Shown here: positions 1 through 5,821 of the stretch, one piece after another
How the letters are laid out: every line of letters begins with the position of its first letter
How positions within the stretch are numbered: position 1 is the stretch's first letter
From: DAORDI01 sp035345895
GTDB taxonomy: Bacteria > Spirochaetota > Leptospiria > Leptospirales > Leptospiraceae
Length of the DNA stretch: 5,838 bases
Assembly (NCBI GenBank): GCA_035345895.1
Contig: DAORDI010000329.1
Span: 1-5,838 of the forward strand
Reading direction: 5' to 3'
Notes under the pieces: generated by a model
What the model was told of the DNA's origin: nothing
Seen by the model: the letters and a program-made list of their open reading frames with translations, nothing else
Database searches by the model: none
Program-made: the position numbers and the translations under genes

Positions 1-452
1 TTTTCCGGTTTTTCAAAGATATGCAGTTTTCTGCTCTGAATGTCAATGATCCAATAAAATGGAATTTCCGCACTGGCGTAAATAGATGCTTTTTCCAAAT
101 CGTCTTCGAGGGAACTGTAGGCAACCTCAATGACTAATTCAGCAGTGGAAGGATGTTTTTCTCCAAAATCGTCGTATGTTCCTCGAATAACTGAAATATC
201 CGGTTCGGGTTCAGAGTTCTGGATTGAGATTGGACTTTCTTGAAGTATGATAAACTCTTTCGAAAGAGTCTTTGAAACAGCATTTCTGAGTTTATTTACT
301 GTTTTCGAATGTATCGGTGATATAGTCATCTTATGAACAACAACTCCGTAAATCAGTTCTGTATTTCGAGGGATAAGACCGAGTTCTCCCATCTTATGAT
401 AAGTGTCTATATCATATCTGAGAATTCGGTCTTTTGTCAAAACGGCTTCCAT
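1..452 (-). CDS. Uma2 family (DUF820) endonuclease-like protein, C-terminus cut off by window edge
   Basis: Reading down from an ATG at 452, the frame stays open for 150 codons to the window edge, so the C-terminus is missing; complete family members are usually about 180-200 aa. Family features appear in order: a start region with Y-x(5)-H-K-M-G; TELIYGVVVHKM near residues 31-42 (family consensus ELIDGEVV-M); SPIHS at 45-49; EPDISVIRG at 83-91; ELVIEVAYSS at 105-114; EKASIYASAEIPFYWIID at 120-137. D85, E109 and K121 would form the PD-(D/E)XK-type site. Uma2 proteins are restriction-endonuclease-fold proteins, abundant in cyanobacteria and Leptospira, mostly of unproven function. The start is not certain: AGGA lies 18 nt upstream of the ATG, and a TTG two codons earlier has a 12-nt spacing. 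The family call is firm; nuclease activity is inferred. Confidence 0.88.
   Translation of the reverse strand, partial: MEAVLTKDRILRYDIDTYHKMGELGLIPRNTELIYGVVVHKMTISPIHSKTVNKLRNAVSKTLSKEFIILQESPISIQNSEPEPDISVIRGTYDDFGEKHPSTAELVIEVAYSSLEDDLEKASIYASAEIPFYWIIDIQSRKLHIFEKPE
254..269. repeat. 16-bp perfect palindrome inside the Uma2 gene
   Basis: ACTCTTTCGAAAGAGT reads the same on both strands. It codes for part of a lysine/serine/threonine-rich stretch of the Uma2-like protein (around residues 62-66). It may be coincidence or a protein-binding or hairpin site. Nothing nearby shows a function. Confidence 0.4.
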
Positions 453-628
453 ACACAAAATATGACGGGTTCCTAAAAGAAGTCAATCGAAATACTGACT
501 GATGTTTCTGGAAAGAGTCTCTATGTGAATGAAAGTCTTGAGTTTTCAGAAGAGAATTTGAAGTCAAGTTTGTGCAAAAGCTTGATTTAATGTTTCAAAT
601 AATATAAGCAAATAGAATTTTATGAATG
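453..628. other. AT-rich intergenic stretch, no gene seen
   Basis: This gap separates the Uma2-like gene from the hairpin that follows the SH3 lipoprotein gene. No frame holds a convincing protein. A weak imperfect inverted repeat (AAGTCAAG paired with CTTGATTT using one G-U pair) lies near 561-590, without a clear T-run. The gap should hold the promoter of the Uma2-like gene, but I see no good -35/-10 pair. Confidence 0.5.
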
Positions 629-651
629 GCGGAGCGAAATCAGTGCCCCGC
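629..651 (-). terminator. Possible terminator hairpin after the SH3 lipoprotein gene
   Basis: Read on the minus strand, GCGGGGC (651-645) pairs with GCTCCGC (635-629) over seven bases, including one G-U pair, around a 9-nt loop. It begins eight bases after the stop codon of the SH3 lipoprotein gene. An AT-rich tail follows but without a solid T-run, so it is a weak intrinsic terminator at best and may instead be an mRNA-stabilising 3' hairpin. Confidence 0.42.
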
Positions 652-659
652 GTCATGTT

Positions 660-1673
660 CTACCATCCGGATTCCGTGCCGGAACAGACAGGCTTTGCTC
701 CGTTTCGGATATGATCCATTTCCCATTTTCCGTTTGTCTCTTTTGTCATTACGATTCCAAAAGCTTCATTCATATCTCCAAAGTCGACTGTTTTGTAGTC
801 GTCCGATTCGTATTCCCTGTTGAATTCAATTTTGCCGGAGAAACGGTTTTTGGAAAACATTTCTGCAATTGCAGGTTCCGCAACAGCGTAACTCGATCCT
901 GCATCACAGTGGAAACATCTCACATTCAGCATACATCCTGTGGCACTGGCAAGCAGTTTAGCATCCTTTGTTTCGATGGATTTTTTCAGAAGTTTCAGAG
1001 CTTCTTCTGGACTCGAAAACTGCTTAGGTTTCAGATTCTGCTCAGTGCAGTTCTTTGCTTTCTGAAAACTCATACATGTTTCAAACCCTAAATCTCCAAA
1101 TGCATAATATGCATCGCGTTCAGAACGAGTCGAATTAGAAAGTTTTGACTCACTGTCCTGTGCGAGAATTTTTGCTTTGCTGTATGCAAGCTCCAGTTTT
1201 TCCAGCTTAGACTTGTCTGAACTGTAAAAAGCTTCCTTGTATGCGTTCAGTGCATCCTGAAACTTTTTTTTATCAGTTTCCGATTTGAGCTTTGCCGTCA
1301 ATGTTTCCAGGTGCTCTATTGTCTTCATCTGATTTTTATCGATCAGTTTCTTGACAAGAAAACCCCCGAAAGCCCATCCTTCTTCGTCACGGAATTTGAC
1401 CTGAGTCCATTTTCCTGTGGCACCTGATATAGTGACTGTTTCAGATTCTTCCTTCAGTACCTTGACTTTTGCTCCCTGGGGAATGAGCACAATGGATTTT
1501 GCCTTTACGGAAGGTTCTTCCCGAAGAAAAAGTCCGCTTTCTGAACTGACATATCTGCTTGAAGACTCAGTGCTGTCTTTTTTTTCTTTTCTGTCTCTGT
1601 CTCCAGATTTTTTACAGTCAGAACTGCTTATTATCCCAACAATTACTATTGGGAAAAATATACTGTATTTCAT
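660..1673 (-). CDS. SH3 domain-containing predicted lipoprotein (337 aa)
   Basis: The N-terminus (MKYSIFFPIVIVGIISSSDC) is a short lipoprotein-type signal peptide with C20 as the likely lipidated residue. The lipobox is relaxed, as often in spirochaetes, and D at -1 is unusual. A charged linker rich in K, D, E and S follows, then a bacterial SH3 domain at about 41-108 (SGLFLREEPS, then GKWTQVKF and EEGWAFGGFL). Residues 112-185 are charged and probably helical or coiled coil. The C-terminal domain (about 217-337) has C247, C253 and C256 in a GC-x(5)-C-x(2)-C arrangement, plus a WEMDHI strand near the end. The protein is probably envelope-anchored with an unknown ligand; SH3 modules of this type often bind cell wall or proteins. 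The ATG at 1673 is chosen because AGGAG sits 5 nt upstream; the in-frame GTG at 1679 lies inside that Shine-Dalgarno. It is probably cotranscribed with the upstream propeller gene, 57 nt away, which carries a paralogous SH3 domain. Confidence 0.85.
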   Translation of the reverse strand: MKYSIFFPIVIVGIISSSDCKKSGDRDRKEKKDSTESSSRYVSSESGLFLREEPSVKAKSIVLIPQGAKVKVLKEESETVTISGATGKWTQVKFRDEEGWAFGGFLVKKLIDKNQMKTIEHLETLTAKLKSETDKKKFQDALNAYKEAFYSSDKSKLEKLELAYSKAKILAQDSESKLSNSTRSERDAYYAFGDLGFETCMSFQKAKNCTEQNLKPKQFSSPEEALKLLKKSIETKDAKLLASATGCMLNVRCFHCDAGSSYAVAEPAIAEMFSKNRFSGKIEFNREYESDDYKTVDFGDMNEAFGIVMTKETNGKWEMDHIRNGAKPVCSGTESGW

Positions 1674-1678
1674 ATACA

Positions 1679-1683
1679 CTCCT
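1679..1683 (-). promoter_or_regulatory. Shine-Dalgarno that decides the SH3 lipoprotein start
   Basis: AGGAG on the minus strand, 5 nt before the ATG at 1673. The alternative GTG start (1679-1677) overlaps this motif and so cannot use it. This supports a 337-residue product. Confidence 0.75.
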
Positions 1684-1730
1684 GTAAGAGAAGTCTGTCG
1701 AATTATGGAAAAGAGTCAATTAAAATAGTT

Positions 1731-3323
1731 TCAGTGAGGCGGTTCCCAGTGATAGATCTGATCTGCATTGAAGACTGTTTCTGCCGTTCCCAAGTTTTCA
1801 TAAATGATCTGTCCGTCTCGCGATGCACGGAAGACCAATTCCTTATCAGTTTTAGGACTGCATTTCGGTTTTGTGCATACACGTATTTCCTTTCCGACGA
1901 GTGCCCATTTTCCTGTGATCTCTCCTCCGTGACAGCTGAGTGAATGGCGGAATTTTCCATCCGGGGAGAAATCGTATGATCCGCATCCATTGCAGGAAGA
2001 ACCGAAACATCCTGACTTGAAGCCTTTTATGTTTTCAGCAGTAATATCCTGACGGACAGGTCCTAAGTATCCTCCGAACATCCATCCCTCATATTCCTTC
2101 CCGGCAGAATAATAGGACACAAGAGTCCAGCGTCCCGTTTTTCCCTGTACGGTAATGTCTGTTTTTTTTCTCCGGTTCATGAATACAGTATGAGCAAACG
2201 GAACGAGCAGAATCTGTGCTGATTTCTCACTCGGTTCTTCACGCAGAAAGAGTCCTGATTCAGAAGTGATTCTCAAAGTTTCCCGTTCAGTGATTTCCTC
2301 GTCTGCCGGAAGCTGACCGTTTCCATTGCACTGATAAATGTATCTGCCCTTTGGATCCAGCTTCAGTATTTTTATCTTTTTGGTTTCAATGTCCGCTGTC
2401 CTTAAGCTGCACTCATCCTTAATTACAATCGTTTTATTTCCAATCCAATGGAAATCTGATCCACCCCGATACTGAATGACAGGAATTCCATCTGCATCGA
2501 CAGTGCCTGTCGGGATGCCTCCATCTGATCCTGTCTGGTGCTCATAAGCTACTCTTTTGCCTGAAGGGGACGGGAAAGGCCACTGGTATTCTGTATAACC
2601 TCCCTCCGGCGTGATGCTGCTGATACTGCCTGAACTCAGATCAATACTTGCTATCCCCTGATTGTATCTTCCATACAATTTTTTTCCGTCAGGGCTTCTT
2701 ACAATCTGATAGAAGTCAAAGTTCTGATTTGAAACCGGAAGTTTTCTTGTCTCTTTTCCTTTAACAAAAAGACCTTCTTCAGATGATATGACCATTTCAT
2801 CGTCTGCAGTCCAGGAAACGAATTTTCCGGGAAGATCGATCTGTGTTTTTGTTCTGTCTTTCAGAGAATATATAAAATAAGATATCTTACTGTTTTTTTC
2901 CAGTTTATACATTAATTTATCATTATTCACCGACCATCCCTCCGAAGTAAAATAACCGTAATCATTCAGCTTGGGATGAATCGGGATATCCTCTCCTGAA
3001 TCTGCATCAAATAGCCAGAAAGAATTATTGTCCTTTGAGTATGCAATATAACGCCCGTCGGGGGAGACTGCATTTTTACTTTTACCGGAGTGTGTCCAGC
3101 TGCTGTCAGGATTAATTTTCAGAACTTCCATTCGGCCGTCTTCATAAATTCGGGCTGCCTTTGTCTCTTCCGGCACTCCCGGAACAATCCTTGAAATGTT
3201 TCTGTCTGTCTGTGTTTTTTTTACTGCGTCACTGAGTGAACAGAACATGGATGAATACATGACTGAGAGCAGTGTGCAGAGTATGCCAAGGGACCGGTTT
3301 AATGCCGTTTTTGAGTTTTTCAT
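1731..3323 (-). CDS. Predicted lipoprotein: TolB/WD40-like propeller + SH3 domain + Cys-rich C-terminal domain (530 aa)
   Basis: The N-terminus (MKNSKTALNR, then a hydrophobic run ending MYSSMFC) looks like a signal peptide with C28 as a possible lipidation site under a relaxed spirochaetal lipobox. Residues about 55-330 contain repeated propeller blades, recognisable from SPDGRYIAYS (87-96), SPDGKKLYG (210-218) and SPSGKRVAYE (252-261), as in TolB/PD40-type WD40-like repeats. A bacterial SH3 domain follows at about 349-422 (SESGLFLREEPS to EGWMFGGYL). The C-terminal domain (about 430-530) has six cysteines (439, 444, 447, 464, 483, 488) and a YDFSPDGKF...GGEITGKWALVGKEI pattern resembling small lipocalin-like beta domains. 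A beta-propeller suggests protein binding in the periplasm or at the surface; no catalytic site is visible. In-frame upstream starts exist (TTG 3359, ATG 3335), but the ATG at 3323 has GGA 7 nt before it and gives the most normal signal peptide. It lies just upstream of a second SH3 lipoprotein gene and is probably in one operon with it. Confidence 0.82.
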   Translation of the reverse strand: MKNSKTALNRSLGILCTLLSVMYSSMFCSLSDAVKKTQTDRNISRIVPGVPEETKAARIYEDGRMEVLKINPDSSWTHSGKSKNAVSPDGRYIAYSKDNNSFWLFDADSGEDIPIHPKLNDYGYFTSEGWSVNNDKLMYKLEKNSKISYFIYSLKDRTKTQIDLPGKFVSWTADDEMVISSEEGLFVKGKETRKLPVSNQNFDFYQIVRSPDGKKLYGRYNQGIASIDLSSGSISSITPEGGYTEYQWPFPSPSGKRVAYEHQTGSDGGIPTGTVDADGIPVIQYRGGSDFHWIGNKTIVIKDECSLRTADIETKKIKILKLDPKGRYIYQCNGNGQLPADEEITERETLRITSESGLFLREEPSEKSAQILLVPFAHTVFMNRRKKTDITVQGKTGRWTLVSYYSAGKEYEGWMFGGYLGPVRQDITAENIKGFKSGCFGSSCNGCGSYDFSPDGKFRHSLSCHGGEITGKWALVGKEIRVCTKPKCSPKTDKELVFRASRDGQIIYENLGTAETVFNADQIYHWEPPH

Positions 3324-3498
3324 CTTTAAATCCATGAATGAAATTTTTAACTGAATCAAATATAAGCAGTTTTATATTCTCGAATTTTAATGCAAGTATT
3401 ATCCCCATAAGACTTTGCCGGAAGCTTCAATATACTTTTCCATAGAAGGATACTGATGGATTATATTTTTCTTGAAAGTCAATGGATCTCGGATTTAA
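3324..3498. other. AT-rich gap: 5' region of the propeller gene and debris upstream of the DUF1963 remnant
   Basis: The minus-strand promoter of the propeller/SH3 gene should lie here. The region is AT-rich (for example TTGCAT and TATAAA near 3377-3394), but the spacing is too short for me to call a promoter. Read forward, all three frames are interrupted by stops, so the missing N-terminal part of the DUF1963 protein is not intact here. In the remnant's own frame, short open stretches separated by TAA/TGA may be decayed coding sequence. Confidence 0.45.
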
Positions 3499-3744
3499 TT
3501 GGCCGGTCAACAGGGACCTGACCCGTCAATTCCGCTTTTCGGCCTGAAGATAAATAAAACTGCACAGGATGATCCTGGAAAATGGGAAGATAAATATGCA
3601 AAATGTGATACACTTCTGCTGTCTCTTGAAAATGAAGATGATCATGGACTGGACTTCGGCGGAGGATACGGGAACTTTCTAATCAGCAGCAAGGACTTGA
3701 AGGAGCTGAAATTCAAGAAGGTTCTGTATATTTTTGACTGCTGA
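3499..3744 (+). pseudogene. C-terminal remnant of a DUF1963 (YwqG-like) protein
   Basis: Only the last 80 or so residues of the family pattern remain: PLFGLKINKTAQDDP (12-26), matching the HKLLGYP-x-Q-DDP region, then CDTLLLSLENEDDHGLDFGGGYGNFLI (36-62), matching the LLLQIDSDDD-G-WGD-G-FFI core, then KDLKELKFKKVLYIFDC (65-81), matching the family's EDL-DFSKV-DC end. Complete DUF1963 proteins are usually well over 200 aa, so most of the protein is absent. The frame begins at a TTG immediately after an in-frame TAA, with no Shine-Dalgarno, which fits a 5'-truncated gene better than a working small gene. It is the only identifiable plus-strand coding sequence. Its last 32 bases overlap, antisense, the end of the ADP-ribosylglycohydrolase gene. 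The family call rests on pattern memory, not a search. Confidence 0.65.
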
Positions 3745-4528
3745 AATCAATACTGCTGTTCTTCATATAAACTGAATAGAATTTCTTTATAATTTCAGTA
3801 AAGTCAGGCGGAATAATCTTAAGAACGGAGTCAATGATTTCCTCGGGAATTTTATTATAATACGCTTCTGCTATTCCCCCGCACATACAGGCGATTGTAT
3901 CACTGTCGCCTCCGATGGAAATTGCATTTCTGACTGCATCTTCATAGTCTGTCGATTCCAGGAATGCAGTAATCGCCTGAGGAACTGAACCCTGAGCACT
4001 GACATCAAATTTGTAATCCTGTCTGATCTCATCAATTTCCTTTGTCAAATCATACTGAAAACTGTCTTCAATAAATTTTCTAATTTCAGACTTGTCCCTG
4101 TCCTGCCTCGCTAAGAAAATAGAAGAGGCAATGGCCTGAGCGCCCTTTACTGCTTCCGGATGATTGTGAGAGATTTCAGAAGTCTTCTTGGAAATTTCCA
4201 GAACTTCATCCAGGCTGTTAAAAGCAAAACCGACTGGACTCACTCTCATCGCTGATCCGTTTCCGTAACTTCCGTAAGGATGCGGATGCTTTGATCTGAA
4301 CCATTTTTTGAATCCCGATCCATACCCTGCATTCGGATATAAATTGCTGTAACTGTGAATGGTTGAGGAAAAATATCTGTGATTTACAATGCTGTCAGCA
4401 ACTGCAACAGTCAGCACTGTATCGTCAGTGAATCTGCTTTTTGCACTGAACAGACTGAAGTTTTTATGTTTTACATTGTTTCTCTCGAAATAGGACCCTA
4501 TGACATCTCCGCAAATTGCACCAAACAT
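3713..4528 (-). CDS. ADP-ribosylglycohydrolase (ARH/DraG-like) family protein (271 aa)
   Basis: This is a soluble hydrolase of the family that removes ADP-ribose from proteins or related substrates using two Mg2+ ions. The motifs are complete and in order: GDVIGS at 7-12 with E15; FTDDT at 33-37, whose D35, D36 and T37 correspond to the metal ligands; GNGSAMRVSP at 89-98; SHNHPEAVKGAQA at 120-132; QGSVPQAI at 179-186; GGDSDTIACMCGGIAEA at 206-222, with D208, D210 and T211 as the second metal-ligand group. The MFGAICGDVIGSYFE opening is the usual extreme N-terminus of this family, so the ATG is secure, and the length is typical. The start lies 3 nt after the upstream gene's stop, with AGGAAG 11 nt before it inside that gene, suggesting translational coupling. 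The last ten codons run into the antisense DUF1963 remnant, so the natural C-terminus may have been replaced. The substrate is unknown; there is no nitrogenase context to support a DraG role. Reversing an ADP-ribosylation linked to the upstream gene is inference. Confidence 0.92.
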   Translation of the reverse strand: MFGAICGDVIGSYFERNNVKHKNFSLFSAKSRFTDDTVLTVAVADSIVNHRYFSSTIHSYSNLYPNAGYGSGFKKWFRSKHPHPYGSYGNGSAMRVSPVGFAFNSLDEVLEISKKTSEISHNHPEAVKGAQAIASSIFLARQDRDKSEIRKFIEDSFQYDLTKEIDEIRQDYKFDVSAQGSVPQAITAFLESTDYEDAVRNAISIGGDSDTIACMCGGIAEAYYNKIPEEIIDSVLKIIPPDFTEIIKKFYSVYMKNSSIDFSSQKYTEPS

Positions 4529-4531
4529 AAT

Positions 4532-5269
4532 TTATTCGACTTCCTTTATGACATTTTCCATGACAGTGCTGTATGCTTCCATAAATTTTTTCCTGTCTGT
4601 AAGTCTCATTCTGTCATTCATGAACGTTGTGCTTCGTCCTGTTCTGGCCAAAATCTCAATAAAATGTCCCCAAGTCTGTCTCTCGTTATAATCTGCTGTG
4701 TAATGATTGATATAATTCTTCTGAATTCCGAGCTTTGTGATCTGCGGGTAAGAATCATTGACTTCAATTCTGACAGCCTCGTGCGCTTTCCGGGTTTCAT
4801 CTTTTTTCAAGCTGATTTCCATATAATATACTCCTTTATAAATAGTCTGTTTATCAATCAGCTGCTGACTGTCGTCATGCTGTTCAAGGACAACTTCATT
4901 TTCTTTTGTCCTGTCCTTGTCCGGATTAAAATCATGACCTGAATTCACAGCATCATTCAGATATGCGCATGCAGAAGCAAACAGTCTGTTAAAATCTTCC
5001 AGACTGACCGTCTTTAAAACTCTGTGATAGGCATTGTGCAGACCGTTCGGTCCGAGCACGTTTCCAATATAATTTCTGTAAGTTTCTACATCATCCTGAC
5101 CGTATGTGAAATGACGAAAAACATTCATCAGAACTGAAACTTCCGTACAGATGACGCTGTATTTTGAAAGCACATACTTTGTACATTCATACAGTTCCTT
5201 TGTATCATCCTTCCTGTCACCGAAGCAGTATACTCCCCATTTGATTTTTCTGCTGTTTTTATTTTTCAC
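4532..5269 (-). CDS. Unknown protein, first gene of a coupled pair with an ADP-ribosylglycohydrolase (245 aa)
   Basis: I do not recognise the family. The protein is soluble, highly charged and has no signal peptide or membrane segment. The N-terminal part (KIKWGVYCFGDRKDD, 8-22) could start an alpha/beta fold; residues about 22-110 look mainly helical. A polar, D/E/K-rich linker (about 112-140) leads to a region rich in predicted strands (GVYYMEISLKK at 146-156, AVRIEVNDSYPQITKLGI at 165-182), then HYTADYNERQTWGHFIEIL (189-207) and RTGRSTTF (209-216). The end is helical and charged. The GTG start is supported by AGGAG 7 nt upstream. The 3-nt gap to the hydrolase gene says the two are made together, as partners, enzyme and regulator, or toxin and antidote. 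H189-Y190, S213-T214-T215 and the terminal EVE faintly recall ADP-ribosyltransferase signatures, but order and spacing do not convince me. A house-keeping role in nucleotide or protein modification is equally possible. Confidence 0.8.
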   Translation of the reverse strand: MKNKNSRKIKWGVYCFGDRKDDTKELYECTKYVLSKYSVICTEVSVLMNVFRHFTYGQDDVETYRNYIGNVLGPNGLHNAYHRVLKTVSLEDFNRLFASACAYLNDAVNSGHDFNPDKDRTKENEVVLEQHDDSQQLIDKQTIYKGVYYMEISLKKDETRKAHEAVRIEVNDSYPQITKLGIQKNYINHYTADYNERQTWGHFIEILARTGRSTTFMNDRMRLTDRKKFMEAYSTVMENVIKEVE

Positions 5270-5276
5270 AGAGTCA

Positions 5277-5281
5277 CTCCT
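5277..5281 (-). promoter_or_regulatory. Shine-Dalgarno supporting the GTG start at 5269
   Basis: AGGAG on the minus strand lies 7 nt before GTG. No ATG or other start nearby has a comparable site, so the GTG is taken as the real start of the 245-aa gene. Confidence 0.7.
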
Positions 5282-5288
5282 TCATTGA

Positions 5289-5408
5289 ACTGAAATAAAT
5301 CAATACCTTAAGGCAGCGGCTGCTTCCAATAAGGACTGTGTTCCTATTAAACCAGGAAAGGTAAAAGTCTTTCAAGATGATCTGAAAGCAATGAATATCC
5401 TGAAATGA
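5289..5408 (+). pseudogene. Possible C-terminal remnant of an unidentified plus-strand gene
   Basis: After an in-frame TGA (5286-5288), a 39-codon frame runs to TGA at 5406-5408. It has no ATG, GTG or TTG start before its last six codons. The product ends KPGKVKVFQDDLKAMNILK. This normal-looking, mixed hydrophobic and charged composition suggests the tail of a former gene rather than random sequence, but 39 codons can occur by chance and I recognise no family. It lies just upstream of the two-gene hydrolase unit, on the opposite strand, mirroring the DUF1963 remnant on the other side. Confidence 0.3.
5300..5329 (-). promoter_or_regulatory. Weak sigma70-like promoter candidate for the two-gene hydrolase unit
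   Basis: On the minus strand, TTGGAA (5329-5324) and TATTGA (5305-5300) are separated by 18 nt and lie about 30-60 nt upstream of the GTG start. Both hexamers match the consensus only in part. The position is sensible and no better pair is seen in this gap. Confidence 0.25.
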
Positions 5409-5437
5409 GCAGGAAAATTTTTAATACCTCAGATAAA

Positions 5438-5740
5438 TCAGTCATTCAGTGAAGGAGGTTTCTTTTCTCTGCGGCCGGAAAATGGAATTGACGGACCGCT
5501 GCAGTACGTTGTATTTAGAGCCGTAATCAGGAACATATTGCAGAACCTGGGATCCTTTGTTTCCGTTCCTATGCACAGTGCATATATTTTCAGATTTGAT
5601 TCATAATTATAAATCGCCTGCTCTCTTTGATTTGCGCATTCCTGAGATTCCCCCAACCCCTGGCTGCTCCAGCAGTAAATATCCGTAAAAATGATCAGCA
5701 GGAGGAACAGTGTTTTTAACAGAAGTTTCAATTTTTTCAC
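5438..5740 (-). CDS. Small cysteine-containing predicted lipoprotein (100 aa)
   Basis: Starting at GTG 5740, the product opens with a classic export signal: a K-rich tip (MKKLKLLLK), a hydrophobic core (TLFLLLIIF), then TDIYC with C23 as the likely lipidated residue. The mature part of 78 residues contains four further cysteines (C35, C56, C67, C80), enough for two disulfides, and ends in a charged R/K/P-rich tail. It resembles in layout the many small species-restricted Leptospira lipoproteins; I cannot assign a family or role. The frame is open upstream to 5827, but a longer product would put about 29 non-signal residues before the hydrophobic core. The GTG has AGGA 10 nt upstream, so the short form is preferred. 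It lies in the same direction as the two-gene hydrolase unit, with a 168-nt gap before the next gene, so it is probably a separate transcript. Confidence 0.68.
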   Translation of the reverse strand: MKKLKLLLKTLFLLLIIFTDIYCWSSQGLGESQECANQREQAIYNYESNLKIYALCIGTETKDPRFCNMFLITALNTTYCSGPSIPFSGRREKKPPSLND

Positions 5741-5793
5741 AAATATTTTTTCCTGTATGCTGACGTATTCGGTCCTACATAAGAAACTTAGGC

Positions 5794-5821
5794 AGGCCGT
5801 AGAGCAGCTCAAATACGGCCT
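5794..5821. repeat. Perfect 8-bp inverted repeat (hairpin) upstream of the small lipoprotein gene
   Basis: AGGCCGTA (5794-5801) and TACGGCCT (5814-5821) form a perfect stem around a 12-nt loop that itself contains GAGC-A-GCTC. Neither strand has a T-run after it, so it is not a classical terminator. It could be the terminator-like end of a gene beyond the window, an operator for the small lipoprotein gene, or part of a repeated element. Confidence 0.55.

Noticed and set aside
711..1091. Plus-strand open frame of 126 codons
   Set aside because: It is the complement of the SH3 lipoprotein gene; its product is a mirror of that coding sequence, with no family features.
1674..1730. Separate promoter for the SH3 lipoprotein gene (TTGACT and CATAAT)
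   Set aside because: The two hexamers are only about 7 nt apart, too close to form one promoter; readthrough from the propeller gene is simpler.
1703..1990. Second minus-strand frame of 95 codons
   Set aside because: It lies inside the propeller gene in another frame, is arginine/serine-rich, and has no recognisable pattern.
3505..3523. Inverted repeat GGTCA...TGACC near the start of the DUF1963 remnant
   Set aside because: The stem is only five bases with no matching copy at the other side of the cassette, so it does not support an insertion-sequence end or attachment site.
4379..4942. Plus-strand open frame of 187 codons
   Set aside because: It runs antisense across the hydrolase and the 245-aa gene. 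The hydrolase motifs on the minus strand are unmistakable, and the plus-strand product is a low-quality cysteine/phenylalanine-rich shadow.
4532..5269. ADP-ribosyltransferase motifs (HY, STT, EVE) in the 245-aa protein
   Set aside because: The three short motifs exist, but their order and spacing fit neither the H-Y-E nor the R-S-E class convincingly, and EVE is the very last residue triplet. Kept only as a hypothesis to test.
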